From JAZMZS01 sp045586105 (lineage in GTDB: Bacteria; Bacillota; Clostridia; Oscillospirales; CAG-272): DNA of 23,013 nucleotides. Location: assembly GCA_045586105.1 (NCBI GenBank), contig JAZMZS010000191.1, positions 1-23,013 on the forward strand. Reading direction: 5' to 3'. The translations under genes were made by a program, and so were the position numbers. The notes below the pieces were generated by a model. That model was not told the origin of the DNA. It saw only the letters and a program-made list of their open reading frames with translations, and made no database searches. This document shows, one piece after another, positions 13,936-20,566 of this stretch (its first letter is position 1; each line of letters begins with the position of its first letter).

Positions 13936-15132
13936 TTATTTGTCAAGAAGGCAAGCGATACCGGGAAGCTCAAGACCCTCAAGGAACTCGAGAGAAGCGC
14001 CGCCGCCGGTAGAGATGTGAGTAATTCTGTCAGCAAAGCCGAGCTGCTCGCAAGCTGCAGCGGAGTCGCCGCCTCCTACGATGGTGGTAGCCTCGGACTC
14101 AGCGAGAGCCTCTGCAACGGAGATGGTTCCGCGAGCGAGAATGGGATTTTCAAATACGCCCATCGGTCCGTTCCATACGACGGTCTTAGCGTTCTTTGCA
14201 GCGTCAGCGAAGAGAGCTCTGGTCTTCTCGCCGATGTCAAGACCCATCATGTCAGCGGGAATGCTGTCGGAAGCAACGGTGGTAATCTCGATCTCAGCGT
14301 CGATAGGATCGGGGAAGGACTTGGTGATAACGGTGTCGATGGGGAGAAGAAGCTTAACGCCCTTTTCCTCAGCCTTAGCCATCATGTCGCGGCAGTAGTC
14401 TACCTTGGACTCGTCGAAGAGAGAGGTACCGATGCAGTAGCCCTTAGCTGCGAGGAAGGTGTAAGCCATACCGCCGCCGATGATAAGGGTGTCGACCTTG
14501 GTGAGAAGGTTGTTGATAACGTTGAGCTTGTCGGATACCTTAGCGCCGCCGAGAATAGCAACGAAGGGACGAGCGGGATCAGCGAGAGCCTTGCCCATGA
14601 TGCCGATCTCCTTCTGAATGAGGTAACCGCAAACTGCGGGAAGATATGCAGCAACGCCTGCAGTAGTGGCGTGTGCTCTGTGAGCGGTACCGAACGCATC
14701 GTTTACGTAGACCTCAGCCATATCAGCGAGCTCACGTGCAAATTCGGGATCGTTCTTTTCCTCTCTTGCGTCGAAACGTACGTTCTCAAGAAGCATAGCC
14801 TCGCCCTCACCGAGAGCTGCAGCCTTTGCCTTTGCATCCTCGCCTGTGATATCAGCTGCAAGAGCTACGTTCTGACCGAGAAGCTCGGTGAGCTTAGCGG
14901 CAACGGGAGCGAGAGAGTACTTGGGATTTACCTGTCCCTTGGGCTTGCCCATGTGAGAGCAGAGGATGACCTTTGCGCCCTTGGAGATAAGGTACTTGAT
15001 GGTGGGGAGTGCCTCTACGATTCTCTTATCGGAGGTAATAACGCCGTCCTTGAGCGGAACGTTGAAGTCGCAACGTACAAGAACCTTCTTGCCGCTGACC
15101 TCGATGTCTTCGATGGTTTTCTTGTTGTACAT
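13936..15132 (-). CDS. pgk: Phosphoglycerate kinase
   Basis: A 398-residue enzyme that makes ATP and 3-phosphoglycerate from 1,3-bisphosphoglycerate. RCDFNVPLKDG near the N-terminus, CSHMGKPKG, LGGAKVSDKL and the C-terminal GGGDSAAACEQLG nucleotide loop are diagnostic, and the length is typical. I chose ATG 15132, which has GAGGTG 6 nt upstream; a GTG 9 nt earlier overlaps that SD and is unlikely. It has its own promoter at 15241-15269 and a leader of about 100 nt. The strong codon bias matches tpiA. Confidence 0.98.
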   Translation of the reverse strand: MYNKKTIEDIEVSGKKVLVRCDFNVPLKDGVITSDKRIVEALPTIKYLISKGAKVILCSHMGKPKGQVNPKYSLAPVAAKLTELLGQNVALAADITGEDAKAKAAALGEGEAMLLENVRFDAREEKNDPEFARELADMAEVYVNDAFGTAHRAHATTAGVAAYLPAVCGYLIQKEIGIMGKALADPARPFVAILGGAKVSDKLNVINNLLTKVDTLIIGGGMAYTFLAAKGYCIGTSLFDESKVDYCRDMMAKAEEKGVKLLLPIDTVITKSFPDPIDAEIEITTVASDSIPADMMGLDIGEKTRALFADAAKNAKTVVWNGPMGVFENPILARGTISVAEALAESEATTIVGGGDSAAACEQLGFADRITHISTGGGASLEFLEGLELPGIACLLDK

Positions 15133-15240
15133 AACTTTCACCTCATGTAAATATATAAATTTTTAAAATAACTGCTTGATATACGGCGCTTTATCCCGAA
15201 AATCCATGCGCTGTCGGAAAATATTACCGCATTCACGGTT

Positions 15241-15269
15241 AGTTTAACACATTTTGATGAAAATATCAA
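15241..15269 (-). promoter_or_regulatory. Promoter of pgk-tpiA
   Basis: On the minus strand, TTGATA (15264-15269) and TAAACT (15241-15246) are 17 nt apart. Transcription would start near 15234, about 100 nt before the pgk ATG. Confidence 0.65.
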
Positions 15270-15325
15270 TATAATTTGTTAAATCTCTGACAAAAATTGT
15301 TCGGAATTTCTCTTCATTTTTCCAC

Positions 15326-15354
15326 TTGACAAACGGGCGGTTTGGCGTTAGAAT
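15326..15354 (+). promoter_or_regulatory. Promoter of the Y-family polymerase gene
   Basis: A perfect TTGACA (15326-15331) and TAGAAT (15349-15354) with a 17-nt spacer. No LexA-type GAAC-N4-GTTC box overlaps it. A GAGAC-AAAAA-GTCTC inverted repeat (15362-15376) lies at the expected start of transcription. Confidence 0.85.
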
Positions 15355-15361
15355 ATAAAAA

Positions 15362-15376
15362 GAGACAAAAAGTCTC
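15362..15376 (+). promoter_or_regulatory. Inverted repeat at the polymerase transcription start
   Basis: Five-base arms GAGAC and GTCTC flank five adenines, starting about 8 nt after the -10 box. It could be an operator for a small regulator or a 5' stem that protects the mRNA. Its position is certain; its function is not. Confidence 0.45.
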
Positions 15377-15405
15377 ATAAATCAAAAAAGGAAGGGGTGA
15401 GACGC

Positions 15406-16710
15406 GTGACGGAGGCAGAGCGTGAAGCCGAGAATAAAGAAGCGTATATGTGTATAGACCTCAAGTCCTTTTTTGCCTCGGTCGAATGCGTGGAGCGCGG
15501 GCTCGATCCTATGACGACGAAGCTCGTCGTGGCGGATTCCGAGCGCGGAGAGGGAACTATATGCCTTGCCGTTACCCCCGCAATGAAGGCGCTCGGGGTG
15601 AAGAACAGATGCCGCGTCTACGAGATCCCGAAGAGCATCGAATATATAAAGGCGGAGCCGAGAATGCAGAAGTATATCGATTATTCTGCGAAAATTTACG
15701 GAATATACCTCGATTACATCTGCCCCGACGATATACACGTGTATTCTATAGACGAGGTATTCATATACGCTCAGCCGTATTTGAAGCTGTATAATATGAG
15801 CTGCCGCGAGCTTGCCTGCGAGATAATGAAGAGCATCTACCAAAAGACGGGCATCCGCGCTGCCTGCGGTATCGGCACGAATATGTATCTGTGCAAGATA
15901 GCGCTTGATATCGAGGCAAAGCACGCGCTTGACTTTATCGGAGAGCTTGACGAGGAAAGCTACAGAGAAAAGCTGTGGACACACCGCCCGCTCACCGACT
16001 TCTGGCGTATAGGAGCACGAACTGCCGCGAGACTTGCAAAATACGGAATTTACACTATGAGGGATATAACGATAATAGACGAGGATCTGCTCTATTCCTG
16101 GTTCGGGATAGATGCGGAGCTGCTGATCGACCACGCGTGGGGGCGCGAGAGCACCCGCATGGAGGATATAAAGAATTACAAAACGCGCTCGCGCTCGATC
16201 TCGAGCGGTCAGGTGCTTATGCGGGATTATGCGAGAGACGAGGCAAGGGTGATATGCACCGAAATGACCGAGGCGCTGTGCCTTGAGCTCGTTCGCGAAG
16301 CACTCGTTTGCGAGAATATTTCTCTGTATATACTTTACTCGAACGGCGAGAGCGACGGAGGGAGCGTGCGCCTGCCTTACCGAGCGAGTGCCGAGCATAT
16401 CATAGTTCCCGCAATGCAGAGGATATATGACAGAATAGCGGATGCTGACGGCATACGCAGACTGAATATTTCATTCGGTAACGTGAGCATTGAGGACGGT
16501 GTTCAGTACAGTCTCTTTGACGACGTGGAAGCGCTCGAGCATGACAGGGCGATACAGAACACCATGATAGATATAAAGAAAAAATACGGGCTGAATGCGA
16601 TCCTTAAAGGGATAAATTACACCGAAGCATCAAACGCCCGCGAGCGTAATATGCAGATAGGAGGACACAAAAGTGGGAACAAGACCGCGCCTGCCAATGG
16701 CGAGGGCTGA
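15406..16710 (+). CDS. Y-family DNA polymerase (DinB/UmuC-like, UvrX group)
   Basis: A translesion polymerase of about 434 residues. The first catalytic aspartate is Asp18 in CIDLKSFFASVE; the second acidic pair is Asp116-Glu117 in YSIDEVF. AACGIGTN and the later helix-hairpin-helix region (IGARTAARLAKYGI) complete the palm and thumb. The little-finger part is less conserved. With the YolD-like gene overlapping its end, it resembles the Bacillus UvrX/YqjW group more than Pol IV. It would copy past damaged bases. I chose GTG 15406, with GGGGTGA ending 5 nt upstream; GTG 15397 is the alternative. Its own promoter lies 50 nt upstream; a LexA site is not evident. Confidence 0.9.
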   Translation: MTEAEREAENKEAYMCIDLKSFFASVECVERGLDPMTTKLVVADSERGEGTICLAVTPAMKALGVKNRCRVYEIPKSIEYIKAEPRMQKYIDYSAKIYGIYLDYICPDDIHVYSIDEVFIYAQPYLKLYNMSCRELACEIMKSIYQKTGIRAACGIGTNMYLCKIALDIEAKHALDFIGELDEESYREKLWTHRPLTDFWRIGARTAARLAKYGIYTMRDITIIDEDLLYSWFGIDAELLIDHAWGRESTRMEDIKNYKTRSRSISSGQVLMRDYARDEARVICTEMTEALCLELVREALVCENISLYILYSNGESDGGSVRLPYRASAEHIIVPAMQRIYDRIADADGIRRLNISFGNVSIEDGVQYSLFDDVEALEHDRAIQNTMIDIKKKYGLNAILKGINYTEASNARERNMQIGGHKSGNKTAPANGEG

Positions 16711-17005
16711 CAGGGCAAAGCAGTTTGCCCCATTCTCGGCCTTAAAGGGACTTGAGAGCGCGATAGAAAGAAAACGTCTGCTCGCAACGACGAGACGTAC
16801 CCCCGCCGAGCATGAAGCAGAGATACTCAACGACCGCCTCACCCGTCTTTCTGCGGGGGAGCGCGTGTACGTGATGTATTACACGAAAAAGGGGTATATC
16901 AAGCGCACCGTTACCGTCTTTGACGTTGACGTGACGAAAAGAGCGATACTCACCGACGGCGAGTATATCTTCTTTGACGATATCTACGCTATAAAGAGCG
17001 TGTGA
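16673..17005 (+). CDS. YolD-like protein
   Basis: A 110-residue protein starting at GTG 16673, with a good GGAGG 8 nt upstream. ADRAKQFAPFSALKGLESAI near the N-terminus and the beta-rich half (YTKKGYIKRTVTVFDVD, then DGEYIFFDDIYAI) match the YolD-like family. In Firmicutes such genes usually sit beside a Y-family polymerase gene, as here, and are thought to act with it, possibly in a UmuD-like capacity; the biochemistry is unproven. It overlaps the polymerase gene by 38 nt in another frame, so the two are translationally linked. No UmuD-type protease motif is visible. Confidence 0.85.
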   Translation: MGTRPRLPMARADRAKQFAPFSALKGLESAIERKRLLATTRRTPAEHEAEILNDRLTRLSAGERVYVMYYTKKGYIKRTVTVFDVDVTKRAILTDGEYIFFDDIYAIKSV

Positions 17006-17021
17006 TAATTTGCCCATTTCA

Positions 17022-17050
17022 TTGACACGACTTTTTCTTTGATGTATAAT
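17022..17050 (+). promoter_or_regulatory. Perfect consensus promoter of the ABC exporter gene
   Basis: TTGACA (17022-17027) and TATAAT (17045-17050), with 17 nt between them. It lies 17 nt after the YolD-like stop, with no terminator between, so the exporter can be transcribed on its own and also by read-through. Confidence 0.9.
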
Positions 17051-17081
17051 ATTGATGAAAAATCAAAGGGAAGTGATGCGC

Positions 17082-19076
17082 GTGACGGGAGGCGGACCTA
17101 TGGGGCGCTTCGGCTCCGATTACGAATACGAAAAAATACCAAAGCCGAAGAATATCGGCGAGATCCCCGCGTACCTTGCAAAGGTGCTCGGAGGCTTCTT
17201 TTTGCGCTTTACCTACATTCTCAGACTCGTCTGGAAGACGGGGCCGTGGATACTTTTTCTCATGGCGTTTTTTGCTCTCTTCAACGGCGTCACGCCCGTT
17301 GTCAGCTCGGTCATATCGAAAAATATCTTAAACGCTCTGCAGACTGCGATCTCAGATGGAGAGATATCGCGTTTTATCGGCTCGGACGCGTTTTATCTGA
17401 TAATACTTCTTTTCTCCATACGCTTCTTAAAGCGCATAGAAACGACCGCGTCAAGTGCTCTTGAGAGAATTGCGGGTGAGCTTCTCGTCCGTCAGGTCAA
17501 GCTGCAGATAATGCAAAAGACGCGCGAGATAGATCTTGCATCCTTTGATATTCCTCAGTTCTATGAGAAGCTGGAGAATGCAAACCGCGAGGCGGGTGCG
17601 CGTCCGCTCAATATTCTCACGCGTACCTTTTCTATCATCAGCACGATGATAGAGCTTGTCAGCTATATAGTTATACTTGCGGGGGCACCGGGCATCGGCT
17701 ATGCGGTCTTCGTAATAATGGTGATAGCGGTGCCTAACGCCGTGGTCAATTTCATATACAGAAGAAAGAACTTCCGATATATGCGCCACCGCTCGAAGGA
17801 GCGCCGTCAGATGAATTATTACTCGGATCTCCTCGTCAACAAGGATATGGCGAAGGAGGTGCGTCTGCTCGATCTGTCGGACACCTTCATCGCGCGCTTT
17901 ATGGCGGTGTTTGCCGACTATTACCGAGGGGTAAGAAGGCTGATCACCCAGGAGAGCGTCCTTCATATGCTGTTCGGAACCCTGACCGTCGTCACCAATC
18001 TGTACTTTTATCTCCATATAGCAGGGGACGTCTTCAGCGGAAATATCCTTATCGGTGACTATACTCTGTATACCACCGCTATCGTAAGCATAGCGTCCTG
18101 CGTTACCACGCTTATAAACACCTCTGCCACGATATACGAGGGAACTCTGTTTATCGACAATCTCATCTCGTTTATGGATGAAAAGCAGACGCTTCTTCCC
18201 ACGCTTTCAGAGCCTCGCAGAGTGGCTCACGGCAGAGAGCATACGATAGAATTCAAGGACGTCAGTTTCAGATATCCCGGGACCGAGCGCGACGTGCTGA
18301 AGGGTATAAATCTTAAGTTTTCAGCAGATGATACCGTCGTTCTCGTTGGACTCAACGGGGCAGGCAAGACCACACTCATCAAGCTTCTTACCCGCCTCTA
18401 CGACCCCACCGAGGGGTGCATTTACCTTGACGGTCACGATATCCGCGAGTATGACGTGAAGGACCTGTACGGCATGTTCGGCATAGTTTTCCAGGATTTT
18501 GGCAAGTATGCGGTATCGGTCAGCGAGAATATTGTTTTCGGCGATATACATAAGCAGTACAGCGAGGAAGACGTAAAACGATCAGCCGAGGAAGCGAATG
18601 CCGCTGAGTATATTTCCGAGCTTCCCGACGGCTTTGATACCCCTCTTATGCGTATATTCGAGAAGAACGGCATAGAGCTGTCGGGCGGACAGTGGCAGAA
18701 GCTCGCAATAGCGCGCGCCTTTTACGCCGAGTCTGACGTTCTTATTCTTGACGAGCCGACGGCGGCTCTCGATCCGATAGCGGAGAAAAACGTGTTCGAT
18801 CAGTTCGACCGCCTCAGAGAAAACAAAATGACGATATTCGTCTCGCACAGACTGTCCTCCGCCACGGGAGCAGACATTATCGTAGTGCTTGAGAACGGGC
18901 AGGTCATCGAAACGGGCACGCATCCCGAGCTGATGGAAAAGAAGGGCAAGTATCACGAGCTCTTTACCGTTCAGGCTGAGCGATACATCAAGGGCGCGGA
19001 GATGGACGGTGAGCCGCGTGAGCGCCGCCACGGACACGGACAAAAGCCCCGCCCCGACGCTTCTGACAGAGCGTGA
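17082..19076 (+). CDS. ABC transporter, fused permease and ATPase (exporter type)
   Basis: About 664 residues. The N-terminal half has a six-helix exporter membrane domain (hydrophobic clusters within about 50-350). The C-terminal half carries the ATPase: Walker A GLNGAGKT (423-430), Q-loop VFQDF, signature LSGGQ (533-537), Walker B LILDE (Asp557, Glu558) and H-loop His589. LSGGQWQ is shared with peptide/lantibiotic exporters such as NisT, but no precursor peptide or modifying enzyme is nearby, so the substrate is unknown. It works as a dimer, apparently of itself, since no partner gene is visible. The tail is polar (ERRHGHGQKPR). Start choice is uncertain: GTG 17082 with GGGAAGTGA upstream mirrors the polymerase start; ATG 17100 has GGGAGG 7 nt upstream; TTG 17052 would fall at the mRNA start. 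Confidence 0.9.
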   Translation: MTGGGPMGRFGSDYEYEKIPKPKNIGEIPAYLAKVLGGFFLRFTYILRLVWKTGPWILFLMAFFALFNGVTPVVSSVISKNILNALQTAISDGEISRFIGSDAFYLIILLFSIRFLKRIETTASSALERIAGELLVRQVKLQIMQKTREIDLASFDIPQFYEKLENANREAGARPLNILTRTFSIISTMIELVSYIVILAGAPGIGYAVFVIMVIAVPNAVVNFIYRRKNFRYMRHRSKERRQMNYYSDLLVNKDMAKEVRLLDLSDTFIARFMAVFADYYRGVRRLITQESVLHMLFGTLTVVTNLYFYLHIAGDVFSGNILIGDYTLYTTAIVSIASCVTTLINTSATIYEGTLFIDNLISFMDEKQTLLPTLSEPRRVAHGREHTIEFKDVSFRYPGTERDVLKGINLKFSADDTVVLVGLNGAGKTTLIKLLTRLYDPTEGCIYLDGHDIREYDVKDLYGMFGIVFQDFGKYAVSVSENIVFGDIHKQYSEEDVKRSAEEANAAEYISELPDGFDTPLMRIFEKNGIELSGGQWQKLAIARAFYAESDVLILDEPTAALDPIAEKNVFDQFDRLRENKMTIFVSHRLSSATGADIIVVLENGQVIETGTHPELMEKKGKYHELFTVQAERYIKGAEMDGEPRERRHGHGQKPRPDASDRA

Positions 19077-19102
19077 TACATTAACCGAAGAAAGAACGAA
19101 AA

Positions 19103-19552
19103 ATGAAGCTTATGATCTCACTCTACAAAAAATATAAGGAAATAATAGACTACCTCTTCTGGGGAGTAATGACCACGCTTGTCAGCTGGGGAAGCTACGC
19201 CGTTTTCTCGCTGATATTCGGCACACTTTCCGAGAACGCCGTGCTCGTTTCGGGCGCGGCAAACATTCTCTCTATCGCTTGCGCCATAGCCTTTGCTTAC
19301 GTCACGAACAAGCTTTGGGTGTTCGGCAGTAAAAGCTGGAGCCGCGCGGTGGTGCTTCCCGAGCTTGCAAAATTCCTCTCGGCCCGTCTCGTGACGGCGG
19401 TCGTGGAGTTTGCAGGCGTTCCCGCGCTCGTCGCACTCGGCATGGACGGAACTGTGTTTGGCATCGAGGGAATGATAGCAAAGGCAATCGTCAGCGTCGT
19501 TGTGGTTATACTGAATTACGTTTTCAGTAAGCTTTTCGTATTTAAAAAATAA
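19103..19552 (+). CDS. GtrA-family membrane protein
   Basis: A 149-residue protein with four hydrophobic helices. FWGVMTTLVSWGSYAVFSL, AFAYVTNKLWVFGSKSW and the terminal ILNYVFSKLFVFKK match the GtrA/DPMS-like fold. Family members are thought to help move lipid-linked sugars across the membrane or support cell-surface polysaccharide modification. No glycosyltransferase adjoins it, so its partner is unknown. It starts 26 nt after the ABC exporter with only a weak purine-rich SD (GAAGAAAGAACG), and is probably cotranscribed with it. Confidence 0.88.
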   Translation: MKLMISLYKKYKEIIDYLFWGVMTTLVSWGSYAVFSLIFGTLSENAVLVSGAANILSIACAIAFAYVTNKLWVFGSKSWSRAVVLPELAKFLSARLVTAVVEFAGVPALVALGMDGTVFGIEGMIAKAIVSVVVVILNYVFSKLFVFKK

Positions 19553-19585
19553 CTTTGCCGATAATAAACGGGGAGGAGAACCCGC

Positions 19586-20485
19586 ATGGAAGATCCTGTG
19601 GTAAAAAGCACGTCTTCTCCGAGGGAGGACAGGTGTATATACGATCTCATTGAAAGCAAGCTTGGCGATAGATATACCGTGATCAAACGGTCTCTCGGGG
19701 GCTTGTGCTGCTGCGATGCAAGATGCCTTGTTATCGATAAAAGTAACGGAAAGCAATGTTTAATGCACGTATGCGATAAAAGTGATCCGCTTTACACACC
19801 CGACATGAGAGCCGGATCGTTTTCTGAATTCTTTTTTATACGCCATATGAAGCATCCGTCAATTCCCAAGGTATGCGATGTCGTAGAGGACGATGACGCT
19901 CTCTTTATCGTATTAGAATGCATCTACGGCGATACTCTTGAGAAAATTGTAGAAACAAACGGCGCACAGCCTGTCGATAAGGTCATAGAATGGGGAAGGC
20001 AGATCTGTGAGATGCTCTTATATCTGAAAGGGCAGAGCTCTCCGGTATTTTGCTTGAATCTGAATCCGAGAAACCTGTTGCTGACCTCGGATGGGATCAT
20101 AAAGCTGGTTGATTTGGTTGGCTTGTGTACTCGTGAGCGAATGCTAATGTTCGATTCAAATACAAGAGGCTATGCTGCCCCGGAGCGGTATGGCTGTATT
20201 GGATCTTTCGATGTGCGCACGGAGATCTACGAGTTGGGTGCTACGCTGTACTGTCTCGTAACGGGAATTAACCCCGAAGAGCCGCCGTATGAGATATTGC
20301 CGATCCGTTCGGTAGATCCAAGTCTTCCTGAGGGGGTGGAGTGTATCATCTTGAAATGTACCGAGCGTAATCCCGATAAAAGATACCAATCACTCGATAA
20401 GCTTGTTGCAGATCTTAACTGCTATCAAATGATTCAAGCACCAAAGCCCAAAGGTATTATAGAATGGCTTTTTGGCAAAAAATAA
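19586..20485 (+). CDS. Predicted Ser/Thr pseudokinase, soluble
   Basis: The protein has 299 residues and a protein-kinase fold, but its catalytic residues are changed. Aligned to the membrane kinase at 1267-2922, the Gly loop is degenerate (SLGGLCCCD, 36-44) and the ATP-binding Lys is His61. The catalytic loop reads CLNLNPRN (156-163), so the base Asp is Asn158 and the following Lys is Asn160. DFG is DLV (176-178). Kept are alpha-C Glu81, RGYAAPERYG (194-203) and the C-lobe block EEPPYEILPIR (231-241) followed by RNPDKRYQS. There is no membrane helix. Such proteins act as scaffolds or regulators of real kinases or bind partners. The gene has a strong SD (GGGGAGGAG), an intact frame, and less GC-rich codon use than its neighbours. 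Residual activity cannot be excluded from sequence. Confidence 0.85.
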   Translation: MEDPVVKSTSSPREDRCIYDLIESKLGDRYTVIKRSLGGLCCCDARCLVIDKSNGKQCLMHVCDKSDPLYTPDMRAGSFSEFFFIRHMKHPSIPKVCDVVEDDDALFIVLECIYGDTLEKIVETNGAQPVDKVIEWGRQICEMLLYLKGQSSPVFCLNLNPRNLLLTSDGIIKLVDLVGLCTRERMLMFDSNTRGYAAPERYGCIGSFDVRTEIYELGATLYCLVTGINPEEPPYEILPIRSVDPSLPEGVECIILKCTERNPDKRYQSLDKLVADLNCYQMIQAPKPKGIIEWLFGKK

Positions 20486-20566
20486 GAATTTGGCAATACC
20501 GGTGCGAACCCGTCACGAGGCAAATACTTTTCAAAATACTGTCATAGGAAAGAGAGGTGAGAGCGC

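Noticed and set aside
13091..15150. Plus-strand ORFs of 309 and 377 codons opposite tpiA and pgk
   Set aside because: Shadow frames of highly biased glycolytic genes with complete active sites.
15382..16398. Minus-strand ORF of 338 codons opposite the polymerase gene
   Set aside because: Antisense shadow; the plus strand encodes a polymerase with intact catalytic acids.
20499..20522. tRNA T-arm-like string GGTGCGAACCC before uvrB
   Set aside because: The flanking bases cannot form the 5-bp T stem, and no other tRNA arms are present.
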